From positions 16,569,011 to 16,633,010 of the forward strand of contig NC_058163.1 in NCBI RefSeq assembly GCF_020080835.1: a stretch of DNA of 64,000 nt, read 5' to 3'. The translations under genes and the position numbers were made by a program. The DNA is from Cotesia glomerata (taxonomy: Eukaryota > Arthropoda > Insecta > Hymenoptera > Braconidae). This document shows positions 9,471 to 20,624 of this stretch, in pieces. The notes under the pieces were generated by a model that was not told the origin of the DNA, searched no databases, and saw nothing but the letters and a program-made list of their open reading frames with translations. Within the stretch, counting starts at the first letter, position 1; each line of letters starts with the position of its first letter.

Positions 9471-10140
9471 TTTTTTCTAATCTGTGGACTTGGAGGAAAA
9501 TTTTCTGACTTAACCTTTACATGGACCAGATAACTTGTTTATTCAGCTTTAATTTGGTTTTTTAAAAATCTTGATACGAGCATTTCTCGCTGAGATATCG
9601 GTGTTTGAATGGAAAAAGATCATTTTATCTTTGATTACCAATATCTCAGCAACTAATGATCGCACAAAAAATTCAAGGTTGGTTTCGAAAATTTGAATAA
9701 ATTTCCTACAAAGATTAGCTATTGATTTTCAATCATGACATGAATTTAAAAAGCAACCAAAATAGGGCTTTTTGCGGTTTTTTGGAAAATCAAGCGCCTA
9801 ATTAAAAATATCGCGGAAACCACTAATGTTAAGTGTGCCTTTTACTGTTCAATATACCTACAAGAACCCTACAAAATTTCAATTGAATCCAGCCAACCGT
9901 TTTTTTTCCCACTTGATTGAATTTTTGAATAAATTAAAGGAGCAAGAATTTTGCTCTGAAAAGGTCATGATTTTGATCAAAAATGAAAAAAAATTTTTTT
10001 TTCATATTTCTCTTAATTCTGTATTAGTGACTTAGTAAATTGAAGAAAAATAAAAAAAAAAAAAATTCGAAAATTTATGAAAAAATTCAAAATTTTTAAA
10101 CAATTTTTTCTTCAAAAAAAATTTTTTTTTAATTGGCTCA
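9471..10140 (+). repeat. Family-B interspersed repeat, copy 1
   Basis: The block around 9530-10060 recurs in inverted orientation at about 18120-18790. Shared landmarks are CGCTGAGATATCGGTGTTTG, TTGATTTTCAATCATGACAT, a GGAGCAAGAATTTTGCTCTG palindrome and poly-A/poly-T runs. A 69-codon frame at 9826-10035 looks accidental. I cannot assign a class. Confidence 0.75.
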
Positions 10141-10146
10141 AAATTC

Positions 10147-10250
10147 AAAAAATGTAGCAACTCACTTTTTCACCGACAGCCAATTAAAAATAAAAGATTT
10201 TTTAGAAAAAAAATTGGCTGTTGGTGAAAAAGTGAGTCGCTACATTTTTT
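10147..10250. repeat. 35-bp-arm hairpin (palindrome)
   Basis: Arms at about 10151-10185 and 10212-10246 are near-perfect inverted copies (GTAGCAACTCACTTTTTCAC against GTGAAAAAGTGAGTCGCTAC) around a 26-bp AT spacer. This is a small MITE remnant or the centre of a family-B foldback. Confidence 0.75.
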
Positions 10251-10464
10251 TAAGTGTTAACAAATTAAAAAAAAATTTTTTTTTTAATTTTTGAAATTTT
10301 TTTTTCACATTGTTAAAAAGATTTTTACATTGTTAAAATTCTAAATATTTTAATCATTTTCCTCGGTTTAGCGATTGTTTTCTCGACTTCTTAACTGTAC
10401 TATGTTGTGTCGATTTATCCGACGAAGAAAAAGATTCAATTTTTACCACAGAATTTAATAATGG

Positions 10465-10496
<32 letters not shown>
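10251..10496. other. AT-rich spacer ending in a (TA)n tract
   Basis: No ORF or RNA gene is seen. The stretch is AT-rich, with homopolymers at its left and an alternating TA tract at about 10464-10497. Confidence 0.7.
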
Positions 10497-10498
<2 letters not shown>

Positions 10499-13125
10499 AG
10501 CTGTTACCCGCCCGCTCCGCTGGGCACTTCATAGAATTGTATTTTTAGAGATCTAGACTTGAAATTTAATGGGAGCATTGTTTAGATTTGTACAGATTTC
10601 AAATTTCATCAGATTGGCCCGTACCTTTTATCCCTGTAATTATTCTAGCTAATATTCATTGTAAATTTTAATGTGCAATCACTATGACATTCCAGTGGTT
10701 TTTTTCCAAAAATGAATAATGACTGAAACAAAGAAAAAAATTTGAAATGATCATTGAAAGTTTCAGTTAAAGTAATTGCGCGTCTCATAAGTGAAGTTGA
10801 AATTTGGCTAGCTTAAAGCGTGACGAATTTTGCCGTTAATTTAAATTTCCTCCGTGACATCAATTTTTCATAGAAACTTATTTGTACATGTTTTTAACGA
10901 ATTCTCTTAGAATAAATAGCTAAATTCCTTTTTCACATCTCAAGTGCTTAGAAAATGCATTCATTTCAATCTGTTACGTTCCCGCGATCCGGTAATAAGA
11001 ACAATTCATGGGTTATGTGATCAGCAAAAATAAAATGTATGTAAAATTCTTAGTCCGTTGAGTGAATAGCTACATTTTAAGTTAAATTTTGGAAACCTTA
11101 CAATGACTTTTTTTGCCGCTGCCAAAGAGACGATTGTTGTGAGAAAATATAATTATTAAAAAAGGAAAATATTTAAATCCGTTGGCCTTGGAGGCCATTC
11201 CCGTAAGTTCCTGTTTCTCTTGAGATTCTATCAAATTCTATATCTGTAGGAACTGTATTTGAAAAGTATAAATTTTTTGACAATTATCACTCCCACACTC
11301 TTATATGGGAGAGGAATTTCATAAGATCCTATTCGAGAAAATTTCTACATTATAAACAAAAGGTTTCAACAAAACTTCAAGTCCATAGAAACTTTTGTTT
11401 TGAAATGAGAGATTTTCATTGTTAACACCCCCGCAATCCCTTGTAGGGTTAGAATTCGAGAAAATCCATTCTTAGCTGAACTTGACATCATACACAAAGA
11501 TTCTCACCAAATTTAGAGTCTGTAGAAGTTACAGTTTGGAAATTAAAATTTTAGATTTTAGCACCCATCCCCGCAATTCCTATCGGAAATAGTCTTTATT
11601 GAAGTTCATTGTGAGATGATCTCTACATGAGAAATAAAAGATTTTGACCAAATTTAGAGTTTTTAGAAGCTATATTTTGGAAATTGAGATTTTTTATTGT
11701 TAACACCCAACCCTGCGATCCTTATTGGAGGTAATTCGTTGTAAAGTCCATTCTTAAATAATTTCTATATTATATGTAGAAGACTCTTACTTAATTTGGG
11801 GTCTGTAGGAGCTATAGCTTGGAAAATAAAAATTTTATTTGTTAACAACTACCCCCACAAACCCCTGTGAGGTGAACCATCGTGAAATTCGTTCGTATAT
11901 TATTTCTACATCTCTTACAAAAAATTCTTACCCAATTTGGAATATATGGGAGCTGTAGTTTAAAAACGGGAATTTTTTATTGTTAACGCCCCCGCAATTC
12001 TCTTTGAGGTAGAATATCGTAGAATTCGTTCATAAATTATTTTTCCATCACTTACAGAAAGTTCCTACAAAATTTGGAGTCTGTAAGAGCTACAACTTTA
12101 AAATTCAAAATTTTCATTGTTTATACCCATCCCCGCAACCCCTATGGGGTGAGATATCGTAAAATTCGTTTATAGATTATTTCTATATCTCTTACAGAAG
12201 ATTCCTACCAAATTTGGAGTCGATAGAAACTATAGTTTAAGAACGGGAATTTTTCATTGTTAACGCCGTCGCAAACCCCTTTGGGGGAGGAATTTAATAA
12301 AATCCATTCTTAGCTGAACTTGACAGGAAAATTATACCGAAAGATTTCTACCAAATTTAGAGTCTATAAAAGTTACAGTTTAGAAATTGAAATTGAAAAT
12401 TCTAACACTCACCCCCGCAATCGCTATTGAAGTTAGAATTTATTGAAATCCTAATTTAGATCACTTCTACATCACACATAGAAGACTCTCACCGAATTTG
12501 GAGTCTGTAGGAGCTATAGCTCGGAAATTTAAAATTGTAATTGTTAACACCCCGAAAACCATATTTGGAGTAGGTTATCATTAAATACGCTCTTAGATCA
12601 TTTCTACCTCAAATATAGCAGATTCTTACCAAATTTAGAGCCTATGGGAGCTTTAGCTTAGAAATTTAAAATTTTCATTGTTAGCACCCACCCTCGCAAT
12701 CCATATTTGGAGGAGGTTGTTATAAAATCCACTATTAGATCATTTCTGGATCACATATAAATGATTCCTACCAAATTTGAAACCTATAGGAGCTATAGTT
12801 TAGAAATTTTTTATTTTCATTGTTAACCCCTACCCCGCAATCTTTATTGGGGATGAGTTATCATAAAATCCGCTCATAGATAATTTCTACATCACATATA
12901 GGAGATTCCTACTAAATTTGGAGTAGATAGGAGCTATAGTTTAAAAATGGGAATTTTCCATTGTCAACGCCCCCGCAACCCCCCTTGTGGGTGGAATTTC
13001 GTAAAATCCGTTCTTAGCTGACCTCTACTCGGCGAAAGGAATATTCCTACAAAATTTCAAATCTCTACGCCTTATGGTTCCAGAGATATCGTGATGAGTC
13101 AATATATAGGTGGAAATCTCATATA
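10497..13125 (+). repeat. Head-plus-tandem-unit repeat I, copy 1
   Basis: The copy starts CTAGCTGTTACCCGCCCGCT and has a unique head of about 670 bp. It then has about 13 degenerate tandem units of roughly 139 bp, each with the core AACACCCACCCCCGCAATCC, an AAATTTGGAGTCTGTAGGAG box and a TTAGATCATTTCTACATCAC box. It ends GAGATATCGTGATGAGTCAA and a (TA)n tract. No protein-coding frame is present. The same head, unit and tail recur at 14285-16440. It is non-autonomous and of unknown class. Confidence 0.85.
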
Positions 13126-13325
13126 TATATATATATAGATTTATTGGCACCAGATGTACAGCTTGTCTAACAAACTCTGATACATCTTTCGCTTAAATCT
13201 ACTTTTCTTACACTAATTTTATAATTTATTGTTTTATTTTAGTATTCCAACTTGATAGTTAATCTATATTTCAATCTATAACGCTAGTAAATACTTTCTT
13301 CGACTTTGGGTCGTTTTCTTAGTTT
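13126..13325 (-). mobile_element. 5'-truncated LINE 3' fragment
   Basis: On the minus strand the segment ends CTGGTGCCAATAAATC followed by a TATA-repeat tail, in the style of CR1/Jockey-type LINE 3' ends. It interrupts repeat I. No RT residues remain, so the class is tentative. Confidence 0.4.
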
Positions 13326-14121
13326 CAGTTTATCGCATATAGCAGATTCTTTTCAAATTTGGAGCTTATAGGAGCTACAGCTCGAAAATTTAAAATTTTA
13401 ATTGTTAAAACCCACCCCCGCACCCCCCTGTGGGAAGGGATATCGTAAAATTCGTTCATAAATTATTTTTACATTACTTACAGAAAATTCATACAAAATT
13501 ATGAGTCTGTCGGAGCTGTAGCTCGGAAATTTAAAATTTTCATTGTTAACGCCCACCCCCGCAATCCATATTGGGGGTAGGCTGTCATTAAATCCGCTCT
13601 TGAATCATTTCTACATCCCATAGAACAGATTCTTGCCAAATTTTGAGCCTATAGGAGCTACAGCTCGGAAATTTAAAATTTTCATTGTTAAGACCCACCC
13701 CCGCATTCCTCTGTGGAGTGGAATATCGTAAAATTCGTTCATAAATTATTTTTACATCACTTACACTAAATTCATACAAAATTAGGAGTCTGTAGGAGCT
13801 AAAAGTCGAAAATTTTTAATTTTCATTGTTAACGTCCACCCCCGCAATCCATATTGGGAGTAGATTGTCGTAAAATCCGCTCTTAGATCATTTCTACATC
13901 ACATATAGGAGATTCCTACCAAATTTGAAGTCGATAGGAGCTATAGGTTAAAAATGGGAATTTTCTATTGTTAACGCCCCCGTAACGCCCTTGTGGGTGG
14001 AATTTCGTAAAATCCGTTCTTAGCTGACCTCTACTCGGCGAAAGGAATATTCCTACCAAATTTCAAGTCGCTACGCCTTATGGTTCCAGAGATATCGTGA
14101 TGAGTCAATATATAGGTGAGA

Positions 14122-14130
<9 letters not shown>
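13326..14130 (+). repeat. Repeat I, headless continuation
   Basis: Five or so further units of about 139 bp with the same CCCACCCCCGCA core, ending with the same GATATCGTGATGAGTCAA tail near 14105. There is no head, so it is either the continuation of copy 1 after the inserted LINE fragment or a separate truncated copy. Confidence 0.75.
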
Positions 14131-14168
<38 letters not shown>

Positions 14169-14233
14169 CAACATATATATATATATATATATATATGCTA
14201 TATATATAGATATATAGATATATATATATATTG

Positions 14234-14284
<51 letters not shown>
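14131..14284. repeat. (TA)n tract with internal palindromes
   Basis: About 150 bp of almost pure alternating TA, interrupted by AGCAACA and TTGCTA islands that are inverted copies of each other. It should fold into cruciform structures. Confidence 0.9.
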
Positions 14285-14287
<3 letters not shown>

Positions 14288-16440
14288 CTTTTACCCGCCC
14301 GCTCCGCTGGGCGCTTTATAGAATTGTATTTTAAATCTAGATTTGAAATTTAATTGAAAGATTGTTTTGACTTGCACAAATTTCAAATTCCATCAAATTG
14401 GTCTGTATATTGTGTCCACATGATTATTCTAGCTAAAATTCATTGTAACTTTCAATGTGCAATCACTATAACATTCCCGTGGCTTTCTTCCAAAAATGAA
14501 TATTAATTGACACGAAGAAAAAAAATTTTAAATGAGTATTGTAAGTTTTAGTTAAAGTAATTGCAGGTCTCATAAGTGAAGTTGAAATCTGCCTAGCTTA
14601 AATTGTGACGAATTTCGCTGTTAATTAAAATTTCTTCCGTAACATCAATTATACATAGAAAATTATTTGTACTTGTTTTTTACGAATTTTCTTAAAATGA
14701 GTAGCCAAATTTTTTTTCTATATCTCATGTGTTTAGAAAATGCAATGCTTTTAATCTGTTACATTTTCATGATCCCGTAATAAGAACAATTCATCGGTTA
14801 TGTGATCAGCAAAAAAAAATGTATGTAAAATTCTTAGTCGACTTGTTTGCCGCTGCCAAAGAGACGATTGTTGTAAGAAAATATCACTATTAAGAAAGAA
14901 AAATATTTCAATCCGTTGACCTTGGAGGCCATCCCGGTATTTGCCTGTTTCTCTTCAGATTCTATCAAATTTTATATTTGTAGGAACTGTATTTAAAGAA
15001 TATGAATTTTTTGACAATTATTACTCCCGCACTTTTATGTGGGGGAGAAATTTCATAAGATCCTATTCGAGATAATTTCTACATTATAAATAAAAGATTT
15101 CAACAAAACTTCGAGTCTATAAAAACTATCGATTGGAAATGAGAAATTTTCATTGTTAACGCCCCCACCATCCCTTTTGGGGTTAGAATTCGAGAAAATC
15201 CATTCTCAGCTGAACTTGACATCGTACACGAAGATTCCTACCAAATTTAGAATCTGCAGGAGTTACATTCTGGAAATTAAAATTTTAGATTTTGACACCC
15301 ACCCCCGCAATCCCTATCGGAAGTAGAATTTTTTGGGATCCGTTTTGAGATGATCTTATGACAAATGAAAGATTCCTACCTAATTTCAAGTTTGTAGAAG
15401 TTACAGTTTGGAAATGGAAATTTGAAATTCCATCACCCACCCTCGCAATCCCTATCGGAAGTAGAATTTATTGAAATCCGTTTTGAGATGATCTCTACAT
15501 GACAAATAAAAGATTCCTACCAAATTTACGCCTTTTAGAAGCTATGTTTTGGAAATTAAGATTTTTTTTTGTCAACACCCACCCCCGCAATCCTTATTGG
15601 GGGTGATTCGTCGTAAAATCCGCTCTTAGATTATTTCTACATCACATAGAAGATTCTTACCAATTTTAGAGTCTATAAGAGCTATAGCTTGGAAATTAAA
15701 AATTTTAATTGTTAACATCCACCCCCGCAAACTCCTGTGAAGTATCTTAAAATTCGTTCGTATATTATTTCTACATCTCTTAGAGAAAATTCCTACTTAA
15801 TTGGAGTCTGTAGGAGCTATAGCTTGAAAATTAAAAATTGTCATTGTTAGTACCCACCCCCACAATCCGTATTGGGAGTAGACTGTCATTAAATCCACTC
15901 TTGAATCATTTATACATCACATAGAGCAGATTCTTACCAAATTTGAAGCCTATAGGAGCTACAGCTCTGAAATTTAAAATTTTCATTATTAACACCCATC
16001 CCCGCAACCCCTTGTGGAGTAGGATATCGTTAAATTTGTTTATAAATTATTTTACATCACTAACAAAAAATTCATACAAAATTAGGATTCTCTAGGAGCT
16101 ATAGCTCGGAAATTTTAAATTTTCATTGTTAACGCCCACCCCCGCAATCCATATTGGGAGTAGTTTGTCATAAAATCCGCTCTTAGATCATTTCTACATC
16201 ACATACAGGAGATTCCTGCCAAATTTGGAGTCAATAGCAGCTATAGTTTAAAAATGGGAATTTTCCATTGTCAACGCCCCCGCAACCCCCCTTGTAGGTG
16301 GAATTTCGTAAAATCCGTTCTTAGCTGAACTTTACACGGCGAAAGACATATTCCTACCAAATTTCAAGTCTCCACGCTTTATGGTTTTAGAGATATCGTG
16401 ATGAGTCAATATATAGGTAGAAATCTCTTATATATATATA
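14285..16440 (+). repeat. Head-plus-tandem-unit repeat I, copy 2
   Basis: The head AGCTTTTACCCGCCCGCTCC at 14285 aligns with 10498. The head region, about ten units of roughly 139 bp, and the GATATCGTGATGAGTCAA tail near 16400 match copy 1 with substitutions and small indels. It is non-coding. Confidence 0.85.
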
Positions 16441-17173
16441 GATTCACAAATATAGGTATACAAATACATAGAGTGATCATATAATGGTACATGATCATCT
16501 ATTAGGGCTTTTACCTTATATAAAAATTTTTAATTTTTTTTATATTTAATGCCTTCTTATTATCCTTTAGGAATTGAATTTTATAATTTTTTAATTAACG
16601 CCCACGCAAGGATTTGTGAGGGTGGCATTTCATAAAATTCATTCTTTACAGCTCAAAAACTCCAAAAAAATCAATCTGGCCAAGTTTCAATCCTTTAGCT
16701 GCTATAGATTAAAAGGTACAATTTCTTTTAAATTTACGCCCCCGCACGGACATGTGGGGGTAGAATTTAATGAAATTTATTCTTAACAGCTCAAAAACGC
16801 CAAAAAAGCATTCTGGCCATGTTTCAAAGTATTAATAGCTATAGATTGAATTTTACGAATTTTTTCTTAATTTGACGCCCACGCACGGGCACGCCAGGGG
16901 GGTGGAATGTCACAGAATTCGTTTTTAAAAAATTTCTAAATATAATTTGAAACATTCTGACCAAGTTTTGAACTATTAAAAGCCATAATTGAAAAATATG
17001 AATTTTTTTTCGTGAACACCCCCGCAACCCCCCTTGTGGGTGGAATTTCGTGAAATCCGTTCTTAGCTGACCTCTACTTGGCAAAAAGAATATTCCTGCC
17101 AAATTTCAAGTCTCTAGGTCTTATAGTTCCAGAGATATCGTGATGAGCGACTATCTATATCTATAGAAAGTCT

Positions 17174-17177
<4 letters not shown>
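16441..17177 (+). repeat. Diverged repeat I relative, copy 3
   Basis: No head is visible. Three to four longer, diverged units carry the ACGCCCACGCA or GCCCCCGCA core near 16590, 16740, 16875 and 17020. It ends with AGAGATATCGTGATGAGCGA near 17140. Divergence from copies 1 and 2 suggests an older or different subfamily. Confidence 0.65.

Positions 17178-17225
<48 letters not shown>
17178..17225. repeat. (TA)n tract
   Basis: Alternating TA of about 45 bp between repeat I and the Tc1-like element. Confidence 0.9.
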
Positions 17226-17226
<1 letters not shown>

Positions 17227-17466
17227 TAGGGTGTTTAAAAAAAAAAAAATTTTTTTTTTTAATGGTGTTGAAAAGTTGAAAGTACATTTAAAAACAAAAA
17301 TTTTGGCGCCTATTAGAGCCCTTAATATTAATATTAAGGTTTGCCTCAATTCATTTGTAATTTTTCTATTTAAATAACACGAGAAAACTTTTATTTTATT
17401 TTTGAATTTTAATTACTTTGGAATGGCTTTTTCACGCAATATCCCAGAAAGAGGTCTTATAGGAAA

Positions 17467-17887
17467 TTGGAAACTCCTTTGGTAATCGTCCACGAAAATC
17501 TAAACGCTACGCGTTACATTAATCAGATCTTACGACCTGTTGTCTTGCCTCTACGGCAGCAAACTAGAGGTTTTATTTTTATGCAAGACAATGCCCGGCC
17601 TCACACAGCAAACGTCACCCGGCGGTTTTTCCAAAGATACGACATAACGTTGTTAAGGCATCCAGCGGTAAGCCCTGATCTTAACCCTATCGAGCACGTC
17701 TGGGATATCCTGAAGCGCCGATTGCGCCAGAATCATCCCAATTTACGAACGTTAGCAGCATTAGAGCGGGCGCTAATCGAAACTTGGTGACGGATTCCGC
17801 AGTCAATGATTCGAAACTGCATTTCGAATATGCCTGAAAGATTGCGGGCTGTTATCAGGAGCAGAGGTGGCAATACGCGGTATTAGC
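17467..17887 (+). pseudogene. Tc1-like transposase, C-terminal half
   Basis: The translation contains FMQDNARPHTANVTRRF (the second catalytic Asp in MQDNARPH) and SPDLNPIEHVWDILKRRLR (the third catalytic residue, Glu in PIEHVW, giving Tc1-type DD34E-like spacing). After an in-frame TGA at 17788-17790 the family's C-terminal block continues (RIPQSMIRNCISNMPERL) and ends RGGNTRY at a TAG just before the AC tract. The N-terminal DNA-binding domain and first catalytic Asp are absent. It is dead through truncation plus a nonsense codon. Confidence 0.88.
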
Positions 17888-17889
17888 AC

Positions 17890-17947
<58 letters not shown>
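17888..17947. repeat. (AC)n microsatellite
   Basis: About 30 uninterrupted AC units directly after the transposase stop codon. The following 170 bp (17948-18115) is unlike its surroundings and less AT-rich, with no recognisable gene. Confidence 0.9.
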
Positions 17948-17948
<1 letters not shown>

Positions 17949-18119
17949 CTTCGGAGAGTGAGTTTGGAGTCACAAAATACTGTGGAAGTGACGAACCACA
18001 GGGTCTCAATCTCTGATAAAACCACACACATACACGTGCGCAAGCACAAAAGCGTAAATCCGCCGTGCAACCTCCACGTGGTACGCTTTGGGTAACGCTA
18101 ATGCCGGCGGTAATTTTTT

Positions 18120-18162
18120 TTTTAATTTTTTGAATTTTTTAGCCAATTGAAAAAAATTAAAA

Positions 18163-18193
<31 letters not shown>

Positions 18194-18790
18194 CCTTAAA
18201 TTTTTCAAGTCACTAATACAGAATTGAGAGAAAAATGAAAAAAAAAATTTTTTTTCATTTTTGATAAAAATTATGACATTTTGAGAGCGAAATTCTTGCT
18301 CCTTTAATTTTTTCAAAAATTCGATCAAGTGGGAATAAAAAAACGGTTGGCTTGATTGAATTGAAACTTTGTAGGGTTTTTGTGGGTATATTAAACAGTA
18401 AAAGGCACACTTAACGTTAGTGGTTTCCGCAATATTTTTGATTCGGCGCTTGATTTTCCAAAAAACGACAAAAAGCCCTTTTTTGGATGCTTTTTCAAAT
18501 TCATGTAATGATTGAAAAAAAATTTTTTTTTCAAAATTCAATTGCCAATCCTTGTAGAAAATTTATTCAAGTTTTTAAAACCAACCTCAAAATTTCTGTG
18601 CGATCATTGGTTGCTGAGATATTGGTAATCAAAAACAAAATGATCTTTTTCCATTCAAACATCGATACCTCAGCGAGAAATGCTCGTATCGAGATTTTAA
18701 AAAAACGAAATTAAAGCTGAATAAACAAGCCATCCGGTCCATATGGAGGTTGAGTCGAAAAAATTTTTTCCACGTCCGTAGATTAAAAAA
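18120..18790 (-). repeat. Family-B interspersed repeat, copy 2 (inverted)
   Basis: Reverse-complement match to 9530-10060, including the CACTAATACAGAATTGAGAG end, the ATTCTTGCTCCTTTAATTTT segment and the CTCAGCGAGAAATGCTCGTA segment. ORFs across it are interrupted low-complexity translations. Confidence 0.75.
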
Positions 18791-19387
18791 TAAAACCAAA
18801 AAAATTTCGAAAATTTTTTTTTCGGTGGTTTTCTTATGATTACTCGAAAAATATTTTCAAAAAAAAATTTTCAAACTCAGATCCGAAAACTAAACACTTA
18901 GAGCTACAATTTGCTTTTTTTTTTTTGCTGTACGACCATTTTTGTATAAGTTACAGCCTGTTGAAAATCCCCCAAAAATTTGGATTTTTTTTCTGCTCCC
19001 TTAATTTTTGTGAGAAGTGTATTTGAAATTTTTGACTGGTGTTATTTTTGATTGCAAATATCTTTGAAACGGTTGATCTGAGGAACTTTGACCTTCAAAC
19101 GTTTTTTGTAGAGCGTAAAATTTCCTTTAAGACCTCTTTCTGGGATATTGCGTGAACAAGCCATTCCGAAGTAATTAAAATTCAAAAATAAAATAAAAGT
19201 TTTCTCGTGTTATTTAAATAGAAAAATTACAAATGAATTGAGGCAAACCTTAATATTAATATTAAGGGCTGTAATAGGCGCCAAAATTTTTGTTTTTAAA
19301 TGTGCTTTCAACTTTTCAACACCATTAAAAAAAAAAATTTTTTTTTTTTTTTTTAAACACCCTAATATATATATATATATATATATA

Positions 19388-20252
19388 TTAGACTGGGCCA
19401 AAAAAATTAACTATTTTTTTTTTTTTTGTATATCGAAAATATTATTTGGGATGACAAAAAAAAAATGTTGTGAGAATTTGAGCCCTTAATATTTATATTA
19501 AGAGGTCTATCATCGCAACTTTTAATTTTTCCGGAAGGGGTTTTTGTCTCACAACTCCTAAACCATCAAGGTAAATGAAATAAACTTAGATGTTTTTGAA
19601 GCAAATTTAATTGTCTACAAAAAAAGACTGATTGAAATTTTTCGTCAGATGAACCGTTTTCTTATAAACACGCCTTGAAAATTGATAAAATTTCAGAATT
19701 TTATTGTTTAACTTTGGAATTTTGTAATTCACTTAAAAATTAGTATCCGGAAAAAATTCAATAGAGATTCTTGAAGGGAATTTAATTTCCTACAAAAAAT
19801 GTCTCTTAACATTTTAGCTAAATTCACTCCTTTGAAAGTTATTCAAAAGTTAAAGTTGATGTCAAAATAAAATTCTGGTTTTTCGCTGTAAATTTAATTT
19901 TTGAGCCCATTGAAAATTTTGATCTTTTTATAGATAATAATTTTTTATTTTATCAACAGAATTATGAAAAATTTGAAAAAATCATAATATATTTTTATTT
20001 ATTGGCATTGAAAAGCTATTTTCTGCAGAAAATTGCATTTTCACTGTGTTTTGATAGTTTAAAAAATAACAATCATGTTGTTTTCTCATTGAAAATTATT
20101 TACTTTTTATTTAATACAAATTTATCTACGAGAATCCGCTTTGATTAACAACCTCCCCTTACTTCCCTTGTTTCATTTTTCGACATCAATCCACAGTACT
20201 ACATCTCATGAGATTACTCTCTCATTTTCTCAATAATTGCGTCGCTTAATAC
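19388..20252 (+). repeat. Left TIR of element F
   Basis: Inverted match to 24254-25121. It contains the subterminal palindrome CCTTAATATTTATATTAAG about 110 bp from the end. Confidence 0.85.
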
Positions 20253-20624
20253 AAAGCCAACCGATTGAACATAACCTCAAAGCAATATTATTAATTATTA
20301 GTATCGTATTATATAGCGCCACGATGTTTTTATTCATCTATCACCATTTCTAAAAAAAAGACCCCTAGTTCGACCTTCACTTTCGGTATTTCTTACATTC
20401 CATTGTTCTACAAATAGAGAGGTTATGTTTTTTAGATAACTGTAGCATCTTTCTTCATTGTTAATTGTGGATCGAGCGTCGCTTTTAATCTCAGTATTCG
20501 TGTTGTGAGTTGTGTGTCTAATTTCTAGTGTTGTTACAATTTTTATTACAACCTGACTCTCTTTATTTGTTGTGATTTTTGATTACGTAAATATAATTGA
20601 ATAATATCAAAGAACTGTATCAAT

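Larger units (their letters stand above)
17226..19365 (+). mobile_element. Tc1/mariner-like DNA transposon with TIRs of about 245 bp, internally rearranged
   Basis: Inverted terminal repeats at 17226-17468 and 19119-19365 start TTAGGGTGTTTAAAA and extend to GAGGTCTTATAGGAAATT. Both ends sit in TA tracts, consistent with TA target duplication. Inside are a Tc1-type transposase C-terminal half starting right at the left TIR edge, an (AC)n tract and an inverted family-B copy (18120-18790). The transposase N-terminal half is missing, so the element is non-autonomous. Confidence 0.75.

Noticed and set aside
10497..16440. CRISPR-like array because of regularly spaced repeats
   Set aside because: Units are degenerate, about 139 bp, contiguous without unique spacers, and lie in a eukaryotic genome.
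16839..17102. 87-codon minus-strand ORF in repeat I
   Set aside because: It spans diverged tandem repeat units and is not conserved in neighbouring units.
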